NCBI GenBank assembly: GCA_038030265.1
Contig: CM075937.1
Coordinates: forward strand, 21,948,001 to 22,012,000
Origin: Corythucha ciliata
Taxonomy: Eukaryota; Arthropoda; Insecta; Hemiptera; Tingidae
DNA: 64,000 nucleotides
Direction: 5' to 3'
Shown: positions 9,732 through 21,090 of the stretch, one piece after another
Position numbering within the stretch: the stretch's first letter is position 1
Layout: each line of letters opens with the position of its first letter
Notes under the pieces: model-generated
Seen by the model: only the letters and a program-made list of their open reading frames with translations
Databases searched by the model: none
Told to the model about the DNA's origin: nothing
Translations under genes and position numbers: made by a program

Positions 9732-11770
9732 ATGAATGTCGTAAACTTAAAGGTAAAAGAAAGCAAAATAACGCTCAAATATCTACGGCAGTCGGCGATG
9801 AGTGAGGAGCTAAGTTTGTCGGCATCAACTAACTGTTCTGAATGGGCAAAAGACTTACCCACAATCAACTGGTTTTTGGATTCCGGAGCCTCGGAGCACA
9901 TAATTTGTTCTAAATTTCGCACTTTTATGTCAGGTATTAAACAGCTCAATCATCCAATCATTATAAAATTGGCGAAATCCGGGGAGAGCCTCGAAGCCCG
10001 AGAAATTGGAGACCTGACTGTAGTCGCCCAAATCGGAGAAATTCCAGTCTTTATTAAACTGAAGCGAGTTTTAATTGTCCCTGGCTGGTTGCAAAATCTT
10101 TTGTCGGTCCGGCGTCTGGATGACGAAGGGTGTCAAGTCATTTTCTGTTACGGCAAAGCAAAAATCTGTCGTGATAACAAATTGATAACTGTCGCCACCA
10201 AATCGTCAAAAATGTATTGCGTCGGCTCACGCCGAACTCACAAGCCTGTTGCACAAACACCTGGGACACATTGGGAATTACAGTCTCAAAACTCTGACTG
10301 GCATGATCGATGGGTAAACCGATGTCGATGTCTCTACGCTGAATACCACACAATCACCGTGTGAAGAATGTCTGAAAGGGAAAATGACTAAACTTCCCCA
10401 TGTGAAACAACGCGTAAGGGCAAGTCGTCCGCTTCAACTTATTCACAGTGACTTAATGGCACCCTTTAATCCGACATCATTCGACGGTAAGTGCTTCATA
10501 CTTACGTTCATTGACGACTTCACACACTTTACCTATTCGTATGTGCTAAAACAAAAATCAGATGTTTTTGAATGCTTCAAACGCTATGAAGCCCTTGCTA
10601 CAGCGCATTTTAATGGGGAACTTGCATGAATCTCAGATTGGGCTGAAAAGCATACCGGTGATTTGACCCGTGAACTGGAGGATAACAACGGAAGTTGCAA
10701 CCCGATTGGTGCGTTTTAAGATTTTTAAAAAAGGTTCAAAGTTCTTCAGAAGAGGATGGATGGTGCGAGGGGAAATGACGTAAATACTTACTTGTGAAGC
10801 ATTTGAGGGAACTCTGAAATTGTTTGTTTACAAATAACATGAAAAATGTCCCCCCATTAAACTCGTCTAACCCCCTCTTCCCCGCATCATCCATTTCAAT
10901 AAGTAAGTTTTTACGTATAGAACCCCCACTGAAAATTTTTAAAAATTCCCTAAAAAAACATCCTTGACTTATTTCAAAGTTTAATGTGAGCAATAGACTT
11001 GTGGAAGAGCCCTCTTTAAGCAACACCAACTTTTGAAAAATGTGCAAGTTCCCCATTGCAAAATCAGTCGTTTTCGGTGCGATAATGGCGGCGAATATCT
11101 ATCTTCGGAGATGGAGAAATACTTTGAGTCGCGCGGTATTCAGTACGAAGTAACGATAAGGTACACCCCTGCTCAAAACGGAGTCAGTGAACGAATGAAT
11201 AGAACCATCATCGAACGGACTCGGTGCATGATGATCGGTAAGAACGTCCAAAAGAATCTATGGTCTGAAGCTGTAATGGCGGCGGCTTATGTGATTAACA
11301 GATCACCAACAGTCGCACTTAAAAACAAAACCCCTGCAGAGATGTGGTACGGGCATAAACCGGATATATCAAAACTGCGTATATTTGGGAGCATTGGATT
11401 TGTTCGCCTACCTGATGAGGTAATTAAAAGCAAATTAGACAAACGAAGACTAAAGTGTATTCTTCTTGGCTATCGCCCAAATGGTTACAGGATGTGGGAT
11501 CCTGTGGCTAAAAAAATTATCTTGGCTCATGACGTCATCTTTGACAAGAATGCTACGTTGGAAGATGTCCCATTGCGAACTTATCGCAATTTCAACGAAA
11601 ATTCCGAGTTCGTGTACGAGAAACCTCAACCTTCAGGCGGAGCCGAAGATGAAAATGATGAAGGTGGAGAAGACGAGGCAGATCAGCAACTATCAACATC
11701 CCAACTTCAGCCACAACCCGAGGATGAGCCGAGAACTCCTCCAGTGGCGATTTCGTCGCATTCGCGATGA
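9732..11770 (+). pseudogene. pol: copia protease and integrase, interrupted
   Basis: The frame opening at 9732 carries the aspartic-protease motif DSGASEH at 9879-9899. The pre-integrase zinc region (HKHLGHIGNYSL ... CEECLKGK) follows near 10240-10395 but contains a stop and a frameshift. The integrase core begins at 10384 (LIHSDLMAPF, first catalytic Asp), is cut at 10615 by a MITE, and resumes at 11055 with FRCDNGGEYLS (second Asp) and TPAQNGVSERMNRTI (Glu). The catalytic D-D-E residues are all present. The C-terminal part ends in an acidic, Pro-rich linker. The product would cleave the polyprotein and insert the cDNA; it is now split into at least three frames. Confidence 0.92.
10615..11054. 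mobile_element. 440-bp MITE inserted in the copia integrase
   Basis: Terminal inverted repeats GGGGAACTTGCA and TGCAAGTTCCCC bound a non-coding segment. Removing it restores the integrase reading frame between the two catalytic Asp residues. The flanks allow a 2-bp AT duplication, but the exact boundary is ambiguous by one or two bases. The superfamily is not clear from the ends. Confidence 0.85.
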
Positions 11771-13310
11771 ACACCGAATCCTATGTCAACAATGTCCCCG
11801 AATCTTACGATGACATCAATGGAAGGGGAGATGAACAGGAATGGAGGCAAGCCATAAACGAAGAAATATGTTCTTTACACAAGAACGAGACCTGGAAGCT
11901 AACTCACTTACCTCCAGGAAAAAGAGCACTTGATTGTCGATGGGTGTTTACACTCAAAATAAATCCTGATGGAGAACGGCATAAAGCAAGACTCGTTGTT
12001 AAAGGCTGTCAGCAAAAAAAACATGACTATGGCGATACTTATGCACCCGTTACGAGACTGACAACCATCCGGACTCTTCTTGCTGTAATCAATAAAGAAG
12101 GTCTTATAGCTCATCAAATGGACGTGAATAATGCGTTTTTACACGGAAACCTAAAGGAGGAGGTTTATATGAAGCAGCCCCCTGGCATGGAGACTGATCC
12201 AAATCTAGTCTGCAAACTCAGAAAGACCCTTTATGGCCTGAAACAGGCACCTCGTGCTTGGAACGAAAGACTTGATTCATTCCTTCGCTCTCTGGGATTC
12301 ACGCCGAGTTACGACCCGAGTCTTTACACGAAATTCTTCGAAAACGACAAGAAAATGTATCTACTCATCTTTGTTGATGACCTTATCATTTGCAGTAACG
12401 ACCTTCTTCTCTTCAGGACACGAAAATACGTCTCAGTCGTGAATTTGACATGAAGGATCTGGGAAACTTAGAGTGTTTCCTCGGGATACGGATCCAACGT
12501 TTTAAAGACGAACTTCGTCTGAGTCAAGTTGAATACATCGAGAAGCTTTTGACAAAATTTAATATGGCTGATTCCAAACCCGCCAGATTGCCGATTGAGA
12601 TCAACCCTACTTTCGACGAAAAATCACCCACAGTCGCCGGCCAGAAGCCTTATCGTGAGTTGGTTGGAAGCTTAATGCACCTGATGCTCTGCACAAGGCC
12701 AGATTTGAGCTTTTCGGTCAATTACCTAAGTCGCTTTCAAAGTTCGCCCACTGAGGCGCATTGGAAAGGTCTTAAGCGTATACTAAGGTACCTTCAAGGA
12801 ACGAAAAACGTTGCTCTCTGCTACCACAGAGCAGGCTCGACTCCACTCAGTGCTTATGCAGACGCCGATTGGGCTAACGACCCGTCTCGTAAGTCTACTT
12901 CAGGTTTTCTCCTGAGAGTTTTTGATTCGACGGTTGCTTGGACAACGCGAAAACAGACGTCCGTGACATTGAGTACTTGCGAAGCGGAATTTATAGCCCT
13001 TGCTAACGCTTCATGTGACGTCCTATGGCTAATCAACATTCTTGAAGACTTGCAGATTCATCCACTGACACCTACAATATTCGAAGACAATCATTCGACA
13101 ATAAATTGCCTCCACAAATGGGAACATAAGCGTCTGAAGCTTATCGATATAAAATACAATTTCGTTCGCGATCTCGTGCAAACGTGTAAGTTAATCGTGA
13201 AATACGTGCCAAGTGAGAATCAATTGGCGGATATCCTTACGAAAGGGTTATCTTACCTAAAACACGCCAATGTCTGCCAACTAATTGAACTCAATTTAAA
13301 TTCAAATTAA
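11767..13310 (+). pseudogene. pol: copia reverse transcriptase and RNase H, one frameshift
   Basis: The RT domain begins with EWRQAINEEICSLHKNETW and carries RWVFTLK, HQMDVNNAFLHGNL, TLYGLKQAPRAW and the catalytic FVDDLI at about 12370-12387. A single-base slip near 12405-12415 moves the frame. RNase H follows (ADADWANDPSRKSTSGF, then CEAEF, NASCDVL and FEDNHST, which carry the acidic residues) and ends NLNSN at 13310. It would copy the element RNA into cDNA. Apart from the frame changes near 11765 and 12410 the domains are well preserved. Confidence 0.95.
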
Positions 13311-13360
13311 TTCTATTTTTGTTACGTTTTTTTATTTGCTTTATTTTTTTCCTGTAAAAA

Positions 13361-13371
13361 TTGAGGCGGAG
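13361..13371 (+). promoter_or_regulatory. Polypurine tract of the copia element
   Basis: TTGAGGCGGAG lies immediately before the 3' LTR, where plus-strand synthesis is primed in LTR retroelements. It is short and has one pyrimidine interruption. Confidence 0.6.
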
Positions 13372-13594
13372 TGTTAGTATGAGCAATTTATACATTTCAA
13401 ATGATTGGCGCCAGAAGAATTTTCCCATGTTATACCTTTTAAAAGGTTTTATATCTCTCTCTCTGTTTTTCCACTCCCTCGCGATGCCTCTCTCGTTTTT
13501 GTCAAGTTCTATCGCTGCTAACGCTAATATAATGTTTTAATGAGTTTTTTCTTTTTTCATTGTCTTTTCCTCATCCGAATTCATCCTGTCATCA
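13372..13594 (+). repeat. 3' LTR of the copia element
   Basis: 223 bp and near-identical to the 5' LTR. It differs by a 2-bp TA deletion in the TATATATCT segment and about ten point differences. It is followed by the target duplicate ATGCT. Confidence 0.95.
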
Positions 13595-13965
13595 ATGCTT
13601 GGAGAATTTTCGTCAGTGTTGTGACTGATGGGCCTGAGAGGCCCATTGTGACAGATAGACCGGTGAGGCCCATTGTGACAGCTAGGCTTCTCAGGCCTAT
13701 GGAAATGTGAGAGTTTCAGGTGAAATGCAACGTTTTTGGCACAGTCGGAATGACATCAGATTGATCCATCTTTCTTGCGCCTCGGATAAGAACGCGAAGT
13801 GAGCATACAATACTGTCTAATGGACCAAGACAGATTTATTTATTTACTTTTTATTTCCTACGTGAAATGCCAAACATTACATACGGGGCTCTTAGTCTTA
13901 TCTTGTCATGCCTGGAGAATTTTCGGCAGTGAGGTGTCAGTTGGGTTTTTGAGGCCCATTTTAGA
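13595..13965. repeat. Copia target locus and a paralogous empty site
   Basis: Sequence either side of the copia element (about 7735-7808 and 13595 onward) has a second copy at about 13857-13965. That copy reads CCTACGTGAAATGCCAAA ... TTGTCATGCCTGGAGAATT without the element. GGCCCATTGTGACAG phrases are repeated at 13640-13690. The second copy confirms the insertion point. Confidence 0.8.
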
Positions 13966-14299
13966 CATTTTTACTTTTGCGGGGCATGTATTTCGAGAAC
14001 GGTTAGGAATTAGTGAAACATGCATATGACAAAAGTTTCTGATATTTTTGTCAGCCTTAATTGGTAATCACAAAAGTTTTGCCTACGATGCTCTGTTTTC
14101 GAGATATCAGTGAAAATCCGAAAAATGGTACCTTCTTTGTGCTCCCCCCACTCGGGCTCACCTCCTAGGGGTGGGGACTTTTAGTATGCTTACCCCCTAA
14201 CTAGTCCAAACATGGTTTTGAAGTCAAACTTTCTGCTTTCGCTCATTCCCTCTAGACCACCTTTTTGAACACTCGTTTACTGGACTATACTCTCACCAA
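13966..14299. other. Stretch without recognised gene
   Basis: No coding pattern or element ends seen; a short C-rich patch lies near 14140. Confidence 0.5.
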
Positions 14300-15500
14300 T
14301 GCGTGACATTTCGCGTAAATTTTGACCTTGGCGTGGCATTTCGCGCATCAATTTCTTGGATTTTGCTCACAAAAAAAAAAAAAAAAACAAACAAAAAAAC
14401 AGCGATTTCGGGGACTTTCGTATGTAGCCGGATAACCAAACTTGTTTCGCTGGGATGACCCAATTCAGCCCGATTCGTTGACGTACGCTTATACGACAAC
14501 TCGCCGGCAAAGTTCCACTTTTCTCTCTCGTTGTGAAATGTGTTATTACAGGCGACAAAATCCCCGAAATTGGTTGTTCAGTGAGCTAAATCGGAGAAAT
14601 TTATTTTACAGTGAGCCAGATTTGAGGAAATGTTTGTCTTCTGCGAGAAAAATCCGTGAAATTTAGTTTCTTAGAGAGCGAAATTAGATAAATTTTTTTT
14701 TTATCCTACTCGATGTGAAAACGCGTGCTTTCATGACTCGCAACTGTCATGAAAATACGATTTTCATGTCCAGGCATGAAAATGTTTGCCAAAATTTGTC
14801 ACCAAGATGAGCTTCGGAAAGATTTTATTTTTTCTTTCTTCCTTCAAGAAAAATCCGGAAAATTGATGTTTTAGGGAGTGAACTCCGAAAAATTGGTCTT
14901 TTAGTGTACCAACCCAGTTAATATGAAACTTTAGGGCGTAAAATCTTCGAAAACGGTCGCTGAATTTGGCCACTTGGGCACACTGTTAAATTTGTTTGAT
15001 AGCAACAAAAATCCGTAAACTCATTGTGTTCGTCACGTAGGTAAACATTTCTTTGCTGGTGAGAAAAATCCTCAAAAATTGGTTTTTAGAGAGTGAAATC
15101 CGGAAATTCATGTTTCAGTAAGCCAGATCAAGGAAAATGGCTATTTTTCGAAAAAAAAAATCAAGAAAATTGGTGTCTTATAGCGATTTCCATTCAACAC
15201 ACTACACAAGTGTAGTGCAGCGTCCTCTCCATAAACATGTGTTCAATTCAGAGAGGACGGGTGGAAAAACTTACACCACACGAGTGTATTGCATTGAATG
15301 GAAAACGCCATAAGTGATCAAAATGTGAGAGAATGATTTTTTTAGTGATTCAGAGCCGCAGAAACGGTTTTTTAGAGCATACGAAAACCACGAACATGGC
15401 TTTTGAATTAATCCACTAAGCGTTTGGTTTTCAGCACAAAAGAAACTTGAAATTGGTATTTTATTGGAAGAATAATCCGAAAAGGTGAAAATTGGTGTAT
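14300..15500 (+). repeat. Degenerate 30-bp array (GAGTGAGCCAAATCC type), with a nested MITE
   Basis: Units of roughly 30 bp combine GTGAGCCA or GAGCGAAATC with AGAAATTGGTTTTTTAG. Examples lie at 14575-14690, 14850-14950 and 15060-15180. A 136-bp MITE splits the array at 15178-15313. Open frames here follow the repeats. Confidence 0.65.
15178..15313. mobile_element. 136-bp MITE, family TTATAGCG, copy 1
   Basis: Terminal inverted repeats TTATAGCGATTTCCATTCAA and its counterpart TTATGGCGTTTTCCATTCAA enclose a CACTACAC/GTGTAGTG inner repeat. A second copy, inverted, lies at 57154-57290. Confidence 0.85.
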
Positions 15501-15919
15501 TGCTGAGCCAGACCTGCGAACGATTTCGCTACACAAAATGTGGCGATCCTGATGGATTTTAACTTTATTGATGGTATCTGGGAGTGGTCAGCTACCCCAC
15601 TAAGTCCGCGCTTTAAAGTCAAGGAGAGGGCACCCCTGCCAAGTGCCAACCATAAAGAAGGTCCAACCACAGCGAAGCTCTAATCATAGAAATCTCAAAC
15701 CACTGTGAGCCTCCAACCTATTTAATATTTTGGGGGTTCTACACACGAAAATTAAGACGAATCATCAATAATAAGATTCAATGAAAGGGCACTCACTGTG
15801 ATGATCACCGTTTTTAACCTCTAACGCACGAACTTTCCCGCGGACAGCCCTGCGCAGTCCAAGGAAAAGTCCCGATGTACACGGACCTCGCTGGGCCACT
15901 CGGGGGACGTCTGTCTCAG
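15501..15919. other. Stretch without recognised gene
   Basis: Only short frames; no recognised element ends. Confidence 0.45.
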
Positions 15920-15926
15920 ACCGCAG

Positions 15927-16176
15927 TAGAGAACCTTTAAAACACAGGTACTGCAACACGGATTTCAGCGCCATATTTGGTCCCTCAGTTGTTAGGGTAA
16001 ACAAAATATCATGAATGAAAAAATTGTCATCGTAACAGCAAACAAACGCGGAACGCGATCGAAATAAATCAAAGTATATTACTTGTCAATGAGATCAGGT
16101 GATAATTATAATCATGTGAGGGACCAAGCATGGCGCCGATTTCCGTGTTGCAGTACTCGTGTTTTATGGTGCCTTA
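15927..16176. mobile_element. 250-bp MITE with 7-bp target duplication, copy 1
   Basis: Ends TAGAGAACCTTTAAAACAC and GTGTTTTATGGTGCCTTA are imperfect inverted repeats extending about 60 bp into CAACACGG ... TTGGTCCCTCA. The target duplication is ACCGCAG (15920-15926 and 16177-16183). A 250-bp copy at 48073-48322 is flanked by ACTCCGC. Duplications of 7-8 bp point to a hAT-like or similar cut-and-paste transposase, which is inference. Confidence 0.9.
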
Positions 16177-16374
16177 ACCGCAGTTCCTTTGAGAAAATGA
16201 CCCTAAAATTTGACTCGATGGAGGTGATTTTGATGATTTTTTTTTGAACTAGTGACCTCGACTCCTAGGGAGGGGCCATGGCCCCAGTGGATCTTTGGAT
16301 CCGCCACTGCAAGTGTACCTTTAAAGAAAAAGAAGTACGTTATTTAAGTCGTGGAGTTTGAATTCACATTCATT

Positions 16375-16571
16375 AAGGCCCGTATACACGTGCAATAAAA
16401 TTGCGACACTTATTGCGAGAGTTAGTCTCACCGTCAGACACTTGAAAAGAAGAAATAAGTGTACGGGTTTTTACAAATCAAGTGTCAGACACTTTTCGTG
16501 CAACTTTTCAAAAGTGTCTGAGAGCAAAATGTCGCAATTTTATGTCAGTCACGTATACATATACGGGCCTT
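16375..16571. mobile_element. 197-bp MITE with AAGGCCCGTATA ends
   Basis: AAGGCCCGTATACACGTG at the left is mirrored by TATACGGGCCTT at the right. Internal inverted segments (GTGTCAGACACTTTT, TTGCGACA/TGTCGCAA) add secondary structure. The open frame across it is non-coding. Confidence 0.8.
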
Positions 16572-18548
16572 TATGGTCATTCACATTGATCCAATGCGCA
16601 AAAAATGTTGGAATAAGTGTTTCCCGATTCCGAAATAAGGACTATGTAGGTAAAATTATTCAAAGAAACGATAATTCAAATTTTGACCTCCCCCCCCCCC
16701 ACGGTGGCGTGATTCATTTGATCATACCATTTTCATTTGCCGAACAACTTTTTTCCCTCTACCCGAGCCTTTCAAATGGAAGGCTCCGTCGGTGGGTTGG
16801 TGTCGGTGGGGGAGGGCTTCAATAGCAAAACCAAACGCTTTACCGTGAAGGTTTTTTTCTTTTTTAATCTCGAACTGATGCGAGTGTGTATGATGTATGA
16901 TAAATCTTCCTATACTCCAAGTTTTCATTCATTCGGGCGCGAAATAGGCACGTTAGTTTGTTCTGTGACTGATGATGCTGAAACCCCTACCCCTCTTTCT
17001 CTTTAACACCACCGAGAGTCATCCTGTGATGTGCTCGTGGGGGGAGGACTGGGAGGGTAAAGGTATAGACATTTTTGGGACGTGAAATACGTGTAGGAGT
17101 TGATGAATGTTGAGAAGAGGACGGGGAGGGATGGAAGAAATTTTTTTGCTACTTCCTCCCTTTATTTCCTTTTTCAGTCCCCCCCCCTTCCCATTCCAGA
17201 AGGTGTATTGTGGGCCCTAATGATATAAGTTGCATTTGATTTCGATGGTTTTTTCAATTTGCTGCAGGAAACCCGACTGTATGTAGGCCGTGGGGGAAGT
17301 TGGTGTAGGGGTGAAGTATATGGAAGTTTTGCTTTTTTGTGAGCTTTCACTTAGGCTGATCGAAAAATTGAGGGATAACAATGGAAATGGTTAGTTTATC
17401 CTTTATCACAGTCCCACATTTTCTTCCCTTTTTTTCATTTCATTTCATTTTGCTGATTTCTGTACGCGGGTGATGATCCATTTATTTTTCAAACATTTTG
17501 CTACCCATCCCCATACACACCAACGTCGCTATGCATCGATAAAATTATGAGTCAACGGTGAAGCCATCAAGAAAATAAAATTCTCAACTCCTTCCTCCTC
17601 GCCCTTAATGCAAAGACGCGTTACACTTTAACGTCTTTTTACAGAACACGCTTCTTCACTTTATATCCTTTTACCTTCATCAATTTTTCGTTATTTTCTT
17701 TAAAATAAAGTAAAAATAAATAACAATAGTTTACTGTCAAACGAGGGATTAAAGCAGCGTGACAAGTTTAGCAGCACAGTGAATTTCCATCGGTTCGTAT
17801 GATAATAAGCCAAGTTATAGCTATTTTTCGATAAATTGTCCATATTTCACTAGGAGTAGGGAATGTTGTGACAGGGGAGAAGATAATTTTGAAAATCGCT
17901 AACGTGAGAAACGGGAGTCGGGTGCCAGGGGACCTAAAATGAAATAAGTTTCTCTTCCCTAACAAACTGCCCTCAGGATGATGAAGAAGTATGAAATGTT
18001 AGGAAGGGGGAAGGGGAATAGCCTGTTTGATATATTCATAAGAGGGGGCGGATGGACCTCACTTGGCTTGACCCCTTTTTCTTCCTCTTATACAGTACGA
18101 AGTGACTTCATAGCACAGGCCATTAACCACGGGACTTCCGGGCCTTATTCCAGTAGTAAGGTCTCCCCCCCTCCACTACTCTACCATAGCAACTCGTCTC
18201 CCTTTCTGGACATAAATAGCCCTAATACGACACGCGACGGTGGACTTTGCCCACTGATACCCCTCCACTGACTATACCCTTTTTCCCCTTCGTCCCTGTC
18301 TAGTTTGTAAGTTACGACTGGGTTTGTAAGTTGAAAGGATGAAGCGTGAGGATTGGAAGGGGGAGTTAGGGAAATTTGCCGGAAAATGGACCCCCTTCAA
18401 ACTTCATCCCCCCCTCCCACAACCACCGACCTAACCTTCCAGGAAGACAGGAATGATAAAGACCTCTGGAGTTGGACAATTATTATTATTGCCATAGGAC
18501 TTTACCGTCATAAATCTTACGCAACGACAAATGATCCTGTATGAATCT
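16572..18548. other. Stretch without recognised gene
   Basis: AT-rich with C/G homopolymer runs near 16690 and 17180. Several 60-100 codon frames lack motifs or consistent composition. No transposon termini found. Confidence 0.45.
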
Positions 18549-19796
18549 TTAAAACTGAGTCATTTTATCGAAGAGGATGATCAAATATAGGAAGCTATCA
18601 AGCCGCAACCTGTTAGAATCGCCGTCTTTTACGCGAGTGTGAATCTCATTCACAGCACCGTACATATCGCTGATTCTGTAATATTGTAGGCCAAGTTTTT
18701 CATTTTCTTGAGCGATGCGACCCAACAGACCAACGACCACTTCTCGGCAAATCAAAGTACTCCCTAATGGAAACATGTGTAAATCGTACGCGACAACCGT
18801 CGCATTCACGGATTTAAAGTCCGCGTGACTTATGTTGACTTGAATGGCGTCAATAACGTCTTGCGAGAGATTGTAAGTTGTGTTCTGCTAGTAAATAAAC
18901 GTAGTTAATTTTCAGATCCTCGAATAACGGCTCGACGCACATACTTCGCTTGACTTTTGGTATTGAGGGAACGTTAGCACTTCACAGCCCATCCCTTTTA
19001 CGACTGGCCGAGCAAAATTCACCGGCATCTGTTGCAAATGGTTCGACGCCGTGAACGGTTTATTCGGTCTAATGAACATGAAATCGTCGCTCGTGTCGGC
19101 TGGCAAGCTCGGAATGTAGGGATCGCTCAAAAATAGGAAATTACGGGCTCGACGCTTTAAGTTATCCACATCATGCTTGTTGTTCAAAGGAAAAGTGTTG
19201 ACTGGCACCAGAGTGAGCTTCTTCATGTAGTACTCGAAAATTTCTCGGCCGTAGCAGGAGACTACAGTAATGACCGCGTTGAGGGACACCAGGCTACCGA
19301 AGCACTTGCCGACGGGTTGAGACTCGTCAAGGAGGATGTGGACGAGCCAGTTGTATTTTGTCGTTCCACCTAGGTAGGCAGACCAGTTCACGTGTAACTT
19401 GGTACTCGTTTCTATTAGGGTAGAGGCACTTCCGGTCGTTTGTATGGTGACTGGTAACGTCGAGCTGGGAAGGGTTTCTTCGAGGTCAGAAAACGTCTCG
19501 AAGTTTTGTTTCGTCGAGCTTGACAACTCTAACCCCTCACGTTTACGCGACGAAGATGACAGCGTTGGACTCTCTGTTGTACGTTCAGACGATTGAAACG
19601 GGAGCACTGTTGTGTGTGGCTTTCGCGTGGAGGTTAAAAACGATTTGCCTTCTGCCTTTTGCGGTGCGACTTGCAACGTTGTCTTTTCTGTCTTTCGTGA
19701 TGCAGTGGCTGTGCTTACCTTTTTTGAGTTTGAGTTAATAAAACCGGATGACAACCGTAACAACAAAACCCAAGTAATGGTAAAAAAAACTCGCAT
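18549..19796 (-). CDS. Secreted serine protease homologue (trypsin fold, catalytic residues lost), two exons
   Basis: Exon 1 is 19796-18945, the intron 18944-18885 (60 bp, GTATGT ... TAGCAG), and exon 2 18884-18549; the predicted protein has 395 residues. Residues 1-19 form a signal peptide (MRVFFTITWVLLLRLSSGF). Residues about 20-130 are Ser/Thr-rich and mucin-like. The S1 fold starts near residue 138 (AYLGGTTKYNWLVHI), with CFGSLVSLNAVITVVSC in place of the usual AAHC segment, so the catalytic His is replaced by Ser. SDDFMFI retains the Asp region. In exon 2, GSTLICREVVVGLLG matches the strand after the active Ser, but the GDSGG motif is gone and Leu stands at the Ser position. It is therefore probably a non-proteolytic cofactor or binding protein. 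The intron is phase 0 and joins the two trypsin halves in frame, which supports the model. The ligand and role are unknown. Confidence 0.85.
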
Positions 19797-19954
19797 TTCA
19801 TCGTTTTCCCATGAACTCGTCCTATCAAATGGAAATTATGGAAACTTGGTTTGGTAATTCAGCTACAGTAGGTAATTCCCATGGTTATAGTCATAACAAC
19901 ATAGCAAAACAAATACATCAGTGACTCATGATTTGAATGCATTGGAGCTAATAA

Positions 19955-20223
19955 GTCTGTCCGCGAAAAAAAAGTGTACCTAGTGTAGTGCAGGGCAGAA
20001 CACAAACAGCCGTGTTACCTTCCCTGTAACCTAAAGCCCCCTCTCACCCACCCTTCCCCATAACCATCTTTGCACCAGCCTGCACCAACGTCCAGCCTGC
20101 AGGCTGGTGTAAAGATGGACGTAGAGAAGGGAGGGTGAGAGGGGGCTTTAGATTACAGAGAAGGTAACACGGATGTTTGTGTTCTGCCCTGCACTACACT
20201 ACACTTTTTTTTCGCGAACAGAC
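19955..20223. mobile_element. 269-bp foldback element
   Basis: The left arm begins GTCTGTCCGCGAAAAAAAAG and the right arm ends CGCGAACAGAC. The two arms match over almost the whole length, including CAGGGCAGAACACAAACA and AAAGCCCCCTCTCACCC, and meet near CAGCCTGCAGGCTGG. Such near-complete palindromes are typical of foldback MITEs. Confidence 0.85.
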
Positions 20224-20614
20224 GTAATGTTCTGGGCATTTGCTCGATCAAGAAAATTCAGCGAGTGCCCACTAAAACGCAACTAATTAGGCCAAGCTCT
20301 TATTTGTCTCGCTAAAGTGACGATCGATGAAGGGCCTGACCTCTCTGAGTCGGGGAGACTTTATAGGGTCTTGATGGGACTACTGCTAACGAGACATTGT
20401 ATACCCTTCGATATACACTAATTACCACTGACAGACTAATGGAGAAGTCTCACACGGACATCTGCAGGTTATAAGACTTGGCAGGGGAAACATCAGAGCA
20501 CGTACATACTGTATGAATGCGAGGCCCTGCTGGGGGGGGGGGGGGCGATAACGCTTTCACCATCGTGGAAGTGAGGTGCTTCAACTATTTCATCAACTAT
20601 TCAATTGACAACTA
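20224..20614. other. Stretch without recognised gene
   Basis: Contains a G run of about 14 near 20530. No open frame of interest. Confidence 0.5.
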
Positions 20615-21090
20615 AGTATGCGTAGAGGTGTGAATGGTCAGTTTTGCTATTTATCGATCGCGAGTGGATTGCTTTGCCATTTTCAGCGCACGTGGATCGT
20701 CCGTTTGATAATTTTTAAGGCGCGAACTGTAAGTTCAGTCATTTTAATAAAGTATAGAGTCATTTCGGCGATTTTAGTCACTTTGACTATTTTCAGGGTT
20801 CAAAATGGGCCAACTCTACTTACCGCAACTACTCACTTACCGGTTCACCGATTTAATTCACTGCAATGTAGGGAAATAATAAAGATAGATAATACACCGA
20901 TGAGACGTAAAAATAGCAAAACGCGAGTCATCAGTTTGGCCATTTTAAAGGCACGAATTTGGACTTTTTAAAATCGCACAGATCGTCAGCTTGAGGATTT
21001 TTCAGGGGGGAATACTCATCAGTTTAGCTACTTCAATGGATAGAACCACTTTTAGGGCGCAAATGGTGAGTACAGTGATTCTAGGGCGTG
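20615..21090 (-). repeat. Degenerate 30-bp array (CCATTCGCGCC type, reversed)
   Basis: Units read on the plus strand as AAGGCGCGAACTGT ... GTCAGTCATTTT. They are the reverse complement of the CTGACCATTCGCGCC/AAAATGGCCAAA units found at 40440-41280. Spacing is about 30 bp with strong drift. Confidence 0.6.

Larger units (their letters stand above)
7809..13594 (+). mobile_element. Ty1/copia LTR retrotransposon, full length but defective
   Basis: Two near-identical LTRs (7809-8034 and 13372-13594) start with TG and end with CA, and are flanked by the 5-bp duplication ATGCT (7804-7808 and 13595-13599). Inside, in copia order, are a primer-binding site, gag, aspartic protease (DSGASEH), integrase (HHCC zinc region and D-D-E core), reverse transcriptase (FVDDLI) and RNase H (YADADW). 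The RT-after-integrase order assigns it to Ty1/copia. It cannot be autonomous: gag carries a 751-bp SINE cluster, integrase carries a 440-bp MITE, and there are several frameshifts and stops. The LTRs differ by roughly ten substitutions and three small indels, so the insertion is not very recent. Confidence 0.97.

Noticed and set aside
18885..18944. Two separate genes at the protease homologue locus
   Set aside because: GTATGT donor and TAGCAG acceptor join the two frames in phase, and the second half supplies the C-terminal part of the same trypsin fold.
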